A stretch of DNA of 64,000 nucleotides from positions 1-64,000 of the forward strand of contig WYAZ01000001.1 in NCBI GenBank assembly GCA_011526105.1. The letters are read 5' to 3'. This document shows, piece by piece, positions 55,386 through 64,000 of this stretch (positions within the stretch are counted from its first letter, which is position 1; each line of letters starts with the position of its first letter). The translations under genes were made by a program, and so were the position numbers. Origin of the DNA: Deltaproteobacteria bacterium (GTDB lineage Bacteria; Myxococcota; Kuafuiibacteriia; Kuafuiibacteriales; Kuafuiibacteriaceae). Below the pieces are notes generated by a model. The model was not told where the DNA came from. It saw nothing but the letters and a program-made list of their open reading frames with translations, and searched no databases.

Positions 55386-57032
55386 ATGGCTCGAGGCGTC
55401 ATCTTCGCGCTCGCGGCGGCGTTCGCCATGTCGGGCATCGCTTGCAGCTCCGGCGACGGCACCTGCACGAAGAACCAAGACTGCCTCTCGGGCCAGCTCT
55501 GCGTCAGCGGCAAGTGTCGCAGCCGAGATTCGAGCGGGGATCGTCAATGCACCGACGAGACTGACTGCGAGACCGGAGAGTTCTGCGACTTCTTCGACAA
55601 GGTGTGTCGGCGGCCCGGGGAAGGTGACGCTGGCCCAGCGAGAGATGCCTCGACCGGTCGCGATGCACTCCTCGGAGACAGCGCGCCCCCCAGGGACGGC
55701 GGCGTCCAGCCGGGACCCGACGGCGGCGTTCAGCCGGGGCCCGATGGCGGAGACGCCGGACCCGATCTCGGCACCTGCCAGCAAGACGAGCAGTGCCCGC
55801 CGGGTCCACCCACCAGCGTGTGTATCGCCGATCAGTGTCGCTACGGCTGCGGGATCGAACCGAGTCTTTGTGCCTCGGGCACTGAGGTCTGCAACACCGA
55901 CACCGGCCACTGCGAGGTCCTCATCCGCAACTGTGCCGCCGATGCCGAGTGCGTTCCGGCGCCACCGCTGCGCGTCTGCGAGGGCACTCAGTGTGTTCCG
56001 GGCTGCGGCCAGCCGGGCGGCATCGTGTGCGGCGGGGTCACGCCACTTTGCGACACCAGCAACGGCCGGTGCACCGCCCCGCCCTCCTGCAACCTCGACG
56101 TCGATTGCGGCAATCCCGATCAGATCTGCGTCAACCTAGCTTGCCTGACCCGCTGCGACCGGCCGGGGGGCCTCGCCTGTTCGCCCGGGATCTGCAACAC
56201 CACCAGCGGCCGCTGCACCGCCACCAATCAGCCGCTCGGCGCCGACTGCAACGAACACGGCGAGTGCACCTCGGGCTTCTGCTTGGTGCTTGGCGCAGGC
56301 GTCGGCTTTTGCTCCCAGCCCTGCGGACGTACGGCAGAGTGCGATCAGTCGCTGCCCATCGGCTGCTTCCCCATCGACGACATGGGCTTCTGCGTGCCCG
56401 GCGCCGCGTTCAACCCGCCCATCGGGCTGACCACTCCGGTCGGTGGCACGTGCAGCATGACCCTGAACGACTGCAAGAGCGGCGTCTGCGACACCGGTCA
56501 AGGCCGCTGCCTGGAACGCTGCTTCTCGAACAACCGCTGCGCCGGGCAAGGGGGCAACTGCTGGGCGTGGTTGCCTCAGGGTCAGACCAGCCACATCCAC
56601 ATGTGTGTCACGAATACGCTGCAGGTCAGCGGAACGACCTGCAGCGCGAACGCTCAATGTCGCTCCGGCATCTGCAACCGCTACACCGGACGCTGCGTCA
56701 GCCACTGCTGCTCGGACGGCGACTGCATCGCGAACGAATCGTGTGGGGTCTACGACATCGTCTCGCAGCAGGAAGGCGTGAAGGCTTGTCGGCCCAAGAG
56801 CCCCGGCGCTGGCAGTCTCCCCTACGGCTCGGCCTGCACGCTGGATAACGAGTGTGACAGCGAATACTGCGTGGCGCTCGACCCCGGCGACCCACAAAGC
56901 CTCAAGAAGTGCTCGGTGAGCTGCTGCTCGGACGGCGACTGCAACGTGGTGCCCAACGGCGGCACGTGTCGTCCGCGCGTCGTCAATCTGGGCCAGCAGA
57001 CGACGTCGGTCGCGGTGTGTATCCCGCGCTGA
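55386..57032 (+). CDS. Cysteine-rich surface lipoprotein
   Basis: A 548-residue protein with a signal peptide ending SGIAC, a good lipobox. The mature chain has about fifty cysteines in short, disulphide-type modules (CTKNQDC, CVSGKCRS, CNTDTGHCE and similar), interrupted by a Pro/Gly/Asp-rich segment (residues 95-130) with a VQPGPDGG repeat. It is of the kind common in Myxococcota outer surfaces, whose function is unknown; disulphide-stabilised binding domains are the likely structure. Its 3' end overlaps the convergent CPBP gene by 50 bases. Confidence 0.8.
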   Translation: MARGVIFALAAAFAMSGIACSSGDGTCTKNQDCLSGQLCVSGKCRSRDSSGDRQCTDETDCETGEFCDFFDKVCRRPGEGDAGPARDASTGRDALLGDSAPPRDGGVQPGPDGGVQPGPDGGDAGPDLGTCQQDEQCPPGPPTSVCIADQCRYGCGIEPSLCASGTEVCNTDTGHCEVLIRNCAADAECVPAPPLRVCEGTQCVPGCGQPGGIVCGGVTPLCDTSNGRCTAPPSCNLDVDCGNPDQICVNLACLTRCDRPGGLACSPGICNTTSGRCTATNQPLGADCNEHGECTSGFCLVLGAGVGFCSQPCGRTAECDQSLPIGCFPIDDMGFCVPGAAFNPPIGLTTPVGGTCSMTLNDCKSGVCDTGQGRCLERCFSNNRCAGQGGNCWAWLPQGQTSHIHMCVTNTLQVSGTTCSANAQCRSGICNRYTGRCVSHCCSDGDCIANESCGVYDIVSQQEGVKACRPKSPGAGSLPYGSACTLDNECDSEYCVALDPGDPQSLKKCSVSCCSDGDCNVVPNGGTCRPRVVNLGQQTTSVAVCIPR

Positions 57033-57858
57033 GCGCGGCCGGCATGCGGCGCTGAAGTGCCCACAGCACGAGACCAAACACCAACGCGGTGGCCAAGAGC
57101 CCAAAGGCAGGCACGTCACCGAGGTCGTCCAACCAGGCGTGCGTGAGCACCACCGAGCCGTTGCTAAAGATGTGCGCGACCACTCCCGGCCAGACGCTGC
57201 CCGCCCGGAGTCGAAGCCAACCCAGAAAGAGACCCATGACGAAAGCCGCGGTGGAGTGCACGAGGTCGAGGTGCGCAAGCCCAAAGGCGATCGCGCTCAC
57301 CACGACGGTGACCCTGGCCGAGCTGCCGACCGCGAGACGACGGAACAAGAAGCCGCGAAAAAAGAGCTCCTCCGCGAGGCCGGCGGAGATCGCGAGCACG
57401 GGGAGCAGCGCGAGGCGCTCGGAGAGCCCCATGCCCGCCAGGACGTCGTTGATCTGTCCGAGGGTGCCATGGCCTTCGAGTCCGAGACTCGACACCGCCA
57501 CCGAAAGGAAGACCGAGAGGCTGTACATGCCCGCCGCGGACAGGACACAGATCGAGGCTGCGGGTCTCGAGCCAAGGATCGGACGCCGTCGGTCGGCCCG
57601 GAGGAGTGCGGGGAGGATGAGCGCGAGGAACGCGAGCTGATTGCCGACACCGCCCAGCGAAAGCTCGAGCGGGCCGAAGGCCGACAAGATGCTCGACGCA
57701 TCCATCTTCCAGGGCTCGAGGCCGCGCAGGACGAGGGCTCCATGCACCAAGAGCGCGGAGAGGACGTAGCCAGCCGGCAGGGCGACAAACACCGGCAAGA
57801 CGGCGACGAGCGTGTGCTTCCAGTTCGGAGCGCCGGCGGCAGAACGAGGCTCGTTCAC
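56983..57858 (-). CDS. CPBP-family intramembrane protease
   Basis: A 291-residue multi-pass membrane protein. The CPBP (Abi, Rce1-like) signatures are in order: LAEELFFRGFLFRRL (EExxxR), IAFGLAHLDLVHS (FxxxH) and VVAHIFSNG (HxxxN). The catalytic Glu and His residues are present. The family includes CAAX prenyl proteases and bacteriocin-immunity or anti-sigma-processing proteins; substrate unknown. It starts at GTG 57858 and overlaps the stop of the FliK-like gene (GTGA), forming the third gene of a pseudokinase operon. Confidence 0.88.
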   Translation of the reverse strand: MNEPRSAAGAPNWKHTLVAVLPVFVALPAGYVLSALLVHGALVLRGLEPWKMDASSILSAFGPLELSLGGVGNQLAFLALILPALLRADRRRPILGSRPAASICVLSAAGMYSLSVFLSVAVSSLGLEGHGTLGQINDVLAGMGLSERLALLPVLAISAGLAEELFFRGFLFRRLAVGSSARVTVVVSAIAFGLAHLDLVHSTAAFVMGLFLGWLRLRAGSVWPGVVAHIFSNGSVVLTHAWLDDLGDVPAFGLLATALVFGLVLWALQRRMPAALSAGYTPRPTSSAGPD

Positions 57859-58373
57859 GGGCGCCTGACTTCGACCCGCAGCACCTTCAGGCCCCGCGAC
57901 TCGAGGTGCTCGCGCAACCGGGGGGCCTCGCGTTCGAGCAGATCATAGGTCGCGCGGTCGGGCGGCTCGAGTTCAGCTGTGAGCTGCCCTTCGGACCAAA
58001 CGAGGCGGAGCTCGGTGCCCCGGAAGAACTCGTCGGAGAGCGTGATGCGGACCTCACGCGCCCCGTTGTCGTCGCCACCGATGAGGAGCGAGGAAGCCAT
58101 CTCGCCGAGGAGCTGGTCCGCGCGCTCCACCGAGTCTTTGCGCGGCTTCGCCTCGCGATGGGGGATGAAAGTGCCCGGCACCTCGGGGGCGGGGTTTGGG
58201 TCGAGACCGTAGGGCACCTCATGAGGGCGGTCGAGCAGCGCACGTGCGAGCGGATAGCTGCGCTCGGGGCTGGGGGGACGCTGGCCTCGACCCGGCTCTG
58301 CGCGATGTCGCCGCTCCAGCTCTCGAAGCGAGAGGGTCTCCTCCTCCGGTGGCGAGCGCTCGTCTCTACTCAT
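57855..58373 (-). CDS. FliK/HrpP-like C-terminal-domain protein
   Basis: A 172-residue protein. Residues 1-95 are charged, Pro-rich and probably disordered. The C-terminal 75 residues (ITLSDEFFRGTELRLVWSEGQLTAELE, then LLEREAPRLREHLESRGLKVLRVEVR) follow the pattern of the FliK C-terminal domain and of type III secretion HrpP/YscP-like proteins, which control hook or needle length and substrate switching. No flagellar or secretion genes are nearby, so the protein either serves a system encoded elsewhere or has a new role. It lies 18 bases after the pseudokinase gene and overlaps the CPBP gene. Assignment is by pattern only. Confidence 0.58.
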   Translation of the reverse strand: MSRDERSPPEEETLSLRELERRHRAEPGRGQRPPSPERSYPLARALLDRPHEVPYGLDPNPAPEVPGTFIPHREAKPRKDSVERADQLLGEMASSLLIGGDDNGAREVRITLSDEFFRGTELRLVWSEGQLTAELEPPDRATYDLLEREAPRLREHLESRGLKVLRVEVRRP

Positions 58374-58391
58374 GGGCGGATCGAGTCGGCT

Positions 58392-59843
58392 TCAGCTCCG
58401 ATGGGCCGCGCGACTGCTCGGCGGCGCCGACTTCCGAGCCTCGGCCACGCTGAGTTCGGCTTGGGTTTCATCCGAGGATACGTCGTGGACTTCGTCGGGC
58501 TCGGGCGCGGTCTCCGCGTCGATCTCGGGGAGCGGGCTCGGGTCATCGGCGTACAGCAGGATGGTGCCCCGCTGGTAGACCTCTTTGGTGCTGAAGGCCT
58601 GGTAGATCCCTTCGAGAACATCATCCAAGGTCTTGTATCGTTCGCCGAGATCGTCGCGTGTCATGCGATCGAAGACGTCATCAAAGGCCACCGGCACCTC
58701 TTTTTGGACCTGCGAAGGGTTCGGCGAGCGCCGACCCGGCAGGCGACCGGTGAGCATCTCGTAGGCGAGGATACCGAGCGAGTAGATGTCCGAGGCGGGC
58801 GATACAAACGAGGAGGACTCCGGCTGAAGACGCTCGGGCGCCATGTAACCCACCGTACCCGAGCTCACGAGCACCGGCGCCTGGCTGGAACCCTCCTCGC
58901 GGTCGAGCACGCGTGACATGCCGAAGTCGGAGATCTTCACGTTTCCCAAGCGATCAAAGAGGACGTTCTCTGGCTTGAGCCCGAGGTGCAACACACCTTG
59001 CGAGTGGGCGAAGCGGAGACCATAGGCCAACTGAAGCAGCACCCGGAGCGCGTGCGGTGGGGTCAATCGACCGTGGTCCGCGTGCGTGAGGCGCCGCCGG
59101 AGATTGCCCCCGGGCGCATGCTCCATCACGAAGTAGGGGTGCTCGCGTTCGTGGTTGTGATCAAAGATCTGGATGATGCTCGGGTGTGAAAGCTCGGCCC
59201 CGGACTGCACCACGGACCGAAAGCGCGAGACGATGTCATCGCGCCGCACGTAGCTGACGAGCTGAAAGATTGCCCGGGCCTCTTTGAGCGCCATCTTGCG
59301 CCCGAGCGCGATGTGCTCGCCTTCGTAGACCGTACCCACCGGCCCTGCCCCGATGGCCGCGCCACGACGGTATCGACGATCGAGGACCTCTTCGAGCCCA
59401 CCCACGGTTTGCGGCAACTCACTCATGGGCGCACTCGCGCGCGCACGCACCGCGCTGCTGTCGTTCCAATTCGGCGTGGAACTGCTCACCGCGCCTCGCC
59501 CGGACGTGGCGGGCGCTGCGCTCTTGCTCTCCGCGAGTTCCCGAGTGAAGTGCTGCGCGAGTCGCGCGAGCAGCTCGGGGTCGTCGCTTCCCTTGCTGCT
59601 CTGGCGACCCTGGTCGGTGATCTCGAGCGCGTTGGCCTGTGGGTCGATCTCGAGATAACCGTGGCGACTCAGAAAAGCCGCGTAGTCGGCGAAGGGGAGC
59701 GAGATCGAGCGCTCCATGACGCGCTCGGCGTCCGTCAGACGGACCCGGCTCCCGAAGAGATCGTCCCGCTGCAGGGTCTTCAGGATGAAGCGGGCTTCCT
59801 CGAGGAGGAGCTCGATGGAGAGGGTCGTACCCAGTCGTCGCAT
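58392..59843 (-). CDS. Ser/Thr pseudokinase
   Basis: A 483-residue protein. The first 150 residues are a helical, winged-helix-like region and a Ser/Ala-rich linker. The kinase domain (about 157-420) has the glycine loop GAGPVGTVYEG, the ATP lysine (Lys187 in MALK) and DFG (306-308). However, the catalytic HRD motif is HLG (286-288: HLGLKPEN), so the base Asp is Gly. It should bind nucleotide but not phosphorylate normally. GTVGYMAPERLQ and SDIYSLGILAYEMLTG are intact. The C-terminus is acidic. It is the first gene of an operon with the FliK-like and CPBP proteins. Confidence 0.88.
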   Translation of the reverse strand: MRRLGTTLSIELLLEEARFILKTLQRDDLFGSRVRLTDAERVMERSISLPFADYAAFLSRHGYLEIDPQANALEITDQGRQSSKGSDDPELLARLAQHFTRELAESKSAAPATSGRGAVSSSTPNWNDSSAVRARASAPMSELPQTVGGLEEVLDRRYRRGAAIGAGPVGTVYEGEHIALGRKMALKEARAIFQLVSYVRRDDIVSRFRSVVQSGAELSHPSIIQIFDHNHEREHPYFVMEHAPGGNLRRRLTHADHGRLTPPHALRVLLQLAYGLRFAHSQGVLHLGLKPENVLFDRLGNVKISDFGMSRVLDREEGSSQAPVLVSSGTVGYMAPERLQPESSSFVSPASDIYSLGILAYEMLTGRLPGRRSPNPSQVQKEVPVAFDDVFDRMTRDDLGERYKTLDDVLEGIYQAFSTKEVYQRGTILLYADDPSPLPEIDAETAPEPDEVHDVSSDETQAELSVAEARKSAPPSSRAAHRS

Positions 59844-60058
59844 GTGGGTGTGATGGTGGATCCCATGCCGCCCCGAGTCAAACCGCCGAGCGTCGGGCGT
59901 CCTCCAAGCGGCCGAGATTGATACCGAAAAACCCGCGCACAGCCCACGAGCTCAGGCCCAGATGGGTCGCGCCCATCGAACCCCCCTCGGACGATGATCC
60001 GGGCGATCGAGGGAAGATTCTTGGAGTAGGTACGTAGCTCGCAAACGGAGGCTCCTCA

Positions 60059-63000
60059 ATGCGCAGCTCGTTCAACCTGGTCTGGTCTTTGTCTCTCGCC
60101 CTCACTTTCCTCAGCGCCTGTGGCGACAGCGATCCGGCCGCGCCCAACCCGACCCCGGACGCCGGGACCCCAGCCGGAGACACCGGCGTTTCGGAGGAGC
60201 TCTGTGGCCCGCTCCATCCGACCGGCGCTTGCGCGACGGGCTACCAGTGCTACGGCGGCCAGTGCTTCGAGGACTCGGCCTTTTGCAGCGCCACGAACAC
60301 GACCGGGCTGTGTCCGCCGAATCAGACGTGCCAGTCCGGTGTCTGTGAGAGCGCCGCCGCTCGCTGCAGCGTCGCGAACCCCACCGGCACCTGCGACCCC
60401 GACACGACCTGTCGAGCGGGCCAATGCATCAGCGACACACTCCTCTGCACCACCTCCAACCAAGAAGGGCTCTGCGTCCTGACCACCGAGGCCTGCCTCG
60501 AGGGCACCTGCGTTCCAGAGGTGAACCTTTGCAGCGCAACCAACCCCACCGGCCTCTGCGGTACCGGTCTCGAGTGCACCAACGGTGGATGCTCCACTCC
60601 CAACCCCTGTTCGGTGAGCGAGCCGATGGGGTTCTGCGGCGCCGGCGAGCGCTGCCTCGATGGCACCTGTGTGGTGACGGCCAACCTGTGCAGCGCGACC
60701 AATCAGAGCGGGCTCTGCGCCTCCGGTCGCACCTGCATCGACGGCACCTGCACGAGCGACACCTTGCTCTGCGATCCGGCTCGACCCTCCGGGCTCTGTC
60801 CGAGCGCCGAGACTTGCTTCGAGGGCGAGTGCGTCGAAGACACCGAGCTATGCAGCGCCACGAATCAGACGGGACGGTGTGTGGCCGGCCGGACCTGCCT
60901 CGACGCTCAGTGCGTGGACGACACCTTGTTGTGCTCGGCCGCCGCGCCCACGGGCTTGTGCACGAGCGGCGAGAGCTGCCTCGAGGGTCAGTGCGTCGCG
61001 ACGAACGCGCTCTGCTCGGTGAGTGTGCCGAACGGTCTGTGCCCCCTCGGAGAGACGTGTAACGCTGGCGTCTGCGAGGCTCCAACCGGATGCCCCGTGT
61101 GCGGAACCCAGGAGACCTGCCTCGAAGGTCGTTGCCGCCCCGATGCCACCCTCTGCTCCTCCACCAACCCGAACGGCTTGTGTGAGACCGGCTTCGATTG
61201 CATCGCTGGAACCTGCGTCGATGCGGGCATCGGATGCTCGCAAAACAACCAGACCGGCGCCTGCCCCATCGGACAGATCTGCAACACCGGCGTCTGCGAA
61301 GTCATCGACGACGAGACCTTGTGCGACGACGAGAACCCGTGCACCCGAGACTTCTTCGACTTCGCGCGAAACCGCTGCAGCCAGGCCCCGCAGACCGCGA
61401 GCTGCAGCGACGGCAACGCCTGCACCACCGACACCTGCGTCTCGGGAGCCTGCGTGCCGGCGCCCATCGGCGGCTGCATCGAACCCCCAACGCTCGAGCC
61501 CTACGTCACCCCCACCAACGTCGGCGTCTTGAACCTGCGAGGCTCCAAGCCCGCGGGATCCTCCATCGAGATCAACGGTCTCGAGGCGGTGCCGCAGAGC
61601 CCCGACACGACGTGGACGGTCGCGCTCAACCTCGTGCCCGGCGAGAACGTGTACGTCGTGCGCAGCCTCGACCAGGGCCAGGGCAGCGCCACCATCGAAG
61701 CGCGCATCGTCTACGACATCACGCCCCCAGAGACCTCACTCAGCCCCTCGGGCGGCATCTTCCTGAACGGGGTCACTGTGCGCCTCGCCAGCGATGAACC
61801 CGCGACCGTGTACTTCACGACCGACGGCTCCACGCCCAGCGAGAACTCGGAGAGCTTCGAGTCGGTCAAAGACATCCGCGTATTTGACGACACCACGCTG
61901 CGGCTCCGAGCTCGCGATCGCGCGGGCAACTGGCAGGCGACCGTCGTCGAAGCGAGCTATGAGATCACCGGCCACGGCAACGGCTGGCGATCGGCCACCG
62001 CGCTCACGGAGAGCCTCATCCACACCGCCGCCACGCAAGTCGGCACGCGCGTCGTTCTCGCGGGCGGCTCGGACGGGCTCGCACCCCAGGCCGGCGTGCT
62101 CGCGCACGAGTTGGGAACGAACACCTGGACCGCGCTGGCCTCCATGGTGGGCGGCCGAGCTCAGCTCGCGCTCGTCGCCTCGGGCAACCTGCTCTACGCG
62201 ATCGGTGGCGAGAACAACGGCACCCCGCTCGGTCGGGTCGAGCGCCTCAATCTCGCGGATGCCAACGCCACCTGGGAGACACTCACCCCCATGCCGAGCA
62301 CACGCTTTGGCATCTCTGCGGTGCTGGTCGGGAACGCCATCCACGTTCTCGGCGGCAAGACAAACGGCGGCGTCGTGCTCAATAACCACGAGGTGCTCGC
62401 GCTCGGCGCCGGCACGTGGAGCAACGCGGTCGCGCAGCTCCCGAGGGCGCGCTACGCCTTCAACGCGGTGGTCGAAAACGGCCGCATCATCGTCGCCGGC
62501 GGCGAGGACGCGCAGGGCAATCCGATCTCGGAGGTGGACATCTACGACGTGGCCGGAAACAGCTGGACGCTCGGCACCCCCATCCCGACCCCGCGCTCCT
62601 TCGCGGGCGGCGGAAAGCTGACGAACGTGGGTGTGGTCGACACCGGCTACCGAGGACTCGTCGTTGCGGGTGGCCGAACCGCGGGCGGCGCGGCCACCGC
62701 AAAGGTCGAGGAGTACATCATCGACGACGACACCTGGCGCGAGCGCACGCCCATGCCGGCGGCGCGTCACAGCGGCGCTGGGCTCATCGTCACCGCGACC
62801 GGCGACGTCGATACTCAGTCCTCGGAGCTGTGGGTGCTCGGCGGACAGACCAGCGTCGGTCCCGTCGCCTCGAGTGTTCGCTTCTCGGCTTCACAGGACT
62901 ACGTGAGACGGCTCGCCGAGCTGCCGGAGGCGCGTTTCATGCAGGCAGCAGCGGCGCTCAACGGTCGCATTTATCTGATCGGTGGCCGCAACTTCACCGA

Positions 63001-64000
63001 GGAACTCGACGCGTGGGAGTTTGATCCCGAGACCGAGGCCTACCGAAGCCTGCCCCCGATCGGGACGCATCAGAACGGACTCGTCGCGGCTGCAGTCGGC
63101 GATGTCGTGTATGCGATCGGCGGCGCCGACAACTTCGGCAACTCCGTGGCCACCGTGCGGGCCTACGACCCGATCTTGAATCAGTGGATCTCGCGCACCC
63201 CCATGCAGGTGGCCCGTCGCGACGCGGCGGTGACGGTCAAGGGCACCGACATCTGGGTCATCGGCGGATACAACGCCGGCCCGCTCCAGACGGTGGAGGT
63301 CTATGACACGATCACGAACACCTGGAGCAGCGCGCCCGTGTTGCCGAGCGGTCGGACCGGCGCCTCCGCTTTCACCCACAACGGCGAAGTCTACGTGGTT
63401 GGAGGTTTGAACGACCAGGGCAACGCGCACAACACGATGCTCCGCTTCCTGAACAACGCCTGGTCGATCCGAACCCAAGCGAAGTTCGCATTCTCGCACG
63501 GCGCTGCTTTCCTGGTGCGCGATCAGCTGAGCCTAGTGGCCGGACGCCGATCCGATCTACCCACCAAGGTCATCGAGAGCGAGGCGGTGGCCGGAGGCCA
63601 GCTCACCCCGATCGGATCCGAGCACCAGCTCCTCTCCCCGCTGGACCGATTCGCCTTCACGCCGCTGCACGGAAAGCTCTACCTCTTCGGAGGCAACGCC
63701 ACGCAGGCGATCGGCCCCTCGGGCGTCCCGCTGGTCCAGAAGGTGCTGGGCAAGTGCTTCAACGGGGTCCAAGACGGGCGCGAGCAGCGACCAGACTCGA
63801 ATGGTGGTTGCGGACGGCGCGGCTTCGAGCACAGCACTGGCCTCGGAACGCTGTTCTACAACGACTTCCCGGTCGACATCACTTCGCTTCAGCGGGCGAT
63901 CGACGCGTGCAACACCCACTACAGGGTCACGAACTGCGGCGTTTCGAACTGCTCCGGAACCTGGACCTCGGTGACCGTCGGCTCGACCTGCACCTGTAGC
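60059..64000 (+). CDS. Giant cysteine-rich and kelch-repeat lipoprotein, partial at window end
   Basis: At least 1,314 residues, open to the last base. The leader MRSSFNLVW...LSACGD has a good lipobox. Residues about 56-475 are some thirteen cysteine-rich repeats of ~32 residues with the pattern LCSATNxTGLCxxGxxCxxGxC. Residues about 575-625 resemble a chitobiase/beta-hexosaminidase C-terminal (CHB_HEX_C) beta domain (TVYFTTDGSTPS). From about 645 to 1215 there are kelch repeats (ARYAFNAVVENGRIIVAGG; WSSAPVLPSGRTGASAF), forming a predicted beta-propeller. GGAGG at 60047-60051 is the ribosome-binding site. It is probably a large outer-surface or adhesion protein. The 215 bases upstream (divergent with the pseudokinase) show nothing definite. 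Confidence 0.85.
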   Translation, partial: MRSSFNLVWSLSLALTFLSACGDSDPAAPNPTPDAGTPAGDTGVSEELCGPLHPTGACATGYQCYGGQCFEDSAFCSATNTTGLCPPNQTCQSGVCESAAARCSVANPTGTCDPDTTCRAGQCISDTLLCTTSNQEGLCVLTTEACLEGTCVPEVNLCSATNPTGLCGTGLECTNGGCSTPNPCSVSEPMGFCGAGERCLDGTCVVTANLCSATNQSGLCASGRTCIDGTCTSDTLLCDPARPSGLCPSAETCFEGECVEDTELCSATNQTGRCVAGRTCLDAQCVDDTLLCSAAAPTGLCTSGESCLEGQCVATNALCSVSVPNGLCPLGETCNAGVCEAPTGCPVCGTQETCLEGRCRPDATLCSSTNPNGLCETGFDCIAGTCVDAGIGCSQNNQTGACPIGQICNTGVCEVIDDETLCDDENPCTRDFFDFARNRCSQAPQTASCSDGNACTTDTCVSGACVPAPIGGCIEPPTLEPYVTPTNVGVLNLRGSKPAGSSIEINGLEAVPQSPDTTWTVALNLVPGENVYVVRSLDQGQGSATIEARIVYDITPPETSLSPSGGIFLNGVTVRLASDEPATVYFTTDGSTPSENSESFESVKDIRVFDDTTLRLRARDRAGNWQATVVEASYEITGHGNGWRSATALTESLIHTAATQVGTRVVLAGGSDGLAPQAGVLAHELGTNTWTALASMVGGRAQLALVASGNLLYAIGGENNGTPLGRVERLNLADANATWETLTPMPSTRFGISAVLVGNAIHVLGGKTNGGVVLNNHEVLALGAGTWSNAVAQLPRARYAFNAVVENGRIIVAGGEDAQGNPISEVDIYDVAGNSWTLGTPIPTPRSFAGGGKLTNVGVVDTGYRGLVVAGGRTAGGAATAKVEEYIIDDDTWRERTPMPAARHSGAGLIVTATGDVDTQSSELWVLGGQTSVGPVASSVRFSASQDYVRRLAELPEARFMQAAAALNGRIYLIGGRNFTEELDAWEFDPETEAYRSLPPIGTHQNGLVAAAVGDVVYAIGGADNFGNSVATVRAYDPILNQWISRTPMQVARRDAAVTVKGTDIWVIGGYNAGPLQTVEVYDTITNTWSSAPVLPSGRTGASAFTHNGEVYVVGGLNDQGNAHNTMLRFLNNAWSIRTQAKFAFSHGAAFLVRDQLSLVAGRRSDLPTKVIESEAVAGGQLTPIGSEHQLLSPLDRFAFTPLHGKLYLFGGNATQAIGPSGVPLVQKVLGKCFNGVQDGREQRPDSNGGCGRRGFEHSTGLGTLFYNDFPVDITSLQRAIDACNTHYRVTNCGVSNCSGTWTSVTVGSTCTCS

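Noticed and set aside
60230-61480. Regular ~96-base periodicity suggestive of a CRISPR or satellite array
   Set aside because: The period is at protein level (32-residue cysteine modules); nucleotide copies are too diverged and there are no identical repeats with unique spacers.

Overview
The window is about two-thirds G+C and looks chromosomal. Gene content suggests a Myxococcota-type (former deltaproteobacterial) bacterium: many predicted lipoproteins, HYDIN/choice-of-anchor-like and cysteine-rich surface proteins, bacterial Ser/Thr kinases with PEGA domains, TPR proteins, an AgmX/PglI-type protein, an HD-GYP protein and a PilZ protein. This assignment is inference from gene families only. 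I see no tRNA, rRNA, CRISPR array, intact insertion sequence or prophage.

Layout. 118-6823: START-domain protein, an unknown 528-residue protein, a large VWA lipoprotein (minus) and an M23 lipoprotein. 6824-9807: a dicarboxylate/amino-acid symporter between two gene remnants (methyltransferase, family 2 glycosyltransferase), then a methyltransferase. 9896-21764: a long plus-strand run of comM, aat, recA, a DUF255 thioredoxin-fold protein, an SCP2-like protein and a 1,890-residue protein made of two ~520-residue repeats plus an S-adenosylhomocysteine-hydrolase-like domain. 21784-26203: argBC (minus), two coupled TetR regulators and an acyl-CoA dehydrogenase. 26246-36898: secreted and envelope proteins (VWA-like lipoprotein, S41 protease with SH3 domain, two coupled M16-like lipoproteins), PilZ and GAF-HD-GYP signalling. 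36908-39881: a membrane protein, then groES-groEL with promoter, leader hairpin and terminator. 39882-44217: a less orderly stretch with a 24-bp perfect palindrome, an FkbM methyltransferase, a frameshifted ORF and an AgmX-like protein. 44228-51695 (minus): a lipoprotein methyltransferase coupled to another lipoprotein, and a TPR protein followed by an unusual cyclic-nucleotide-binding/ferredoxin/membrane fusion. 51785-57858: PEGA kinase, hemL, cysteine-rich lipoprotein, CPBP protease. 57855-59843 (minus): a pseudokinase and a FliK/HrpP-like protein in one operon with the CPBP protease. 60059 to the end: a very large cysteine-rich/kelch lipoprotein that runs off the window.

The most novel candidate is the SCP2-like plus giant repeat/AdoHcyase-like pair (15680-21764). 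The two reading frames overlap and are separated only by a G10 tract, and they follow comM and recA on the same strand. A second window-wide pattern is a -10-like hexamer only 6-10 bases before the start codon of many operon-first genes, suggesting common leaderless or near-leaderless transcription.
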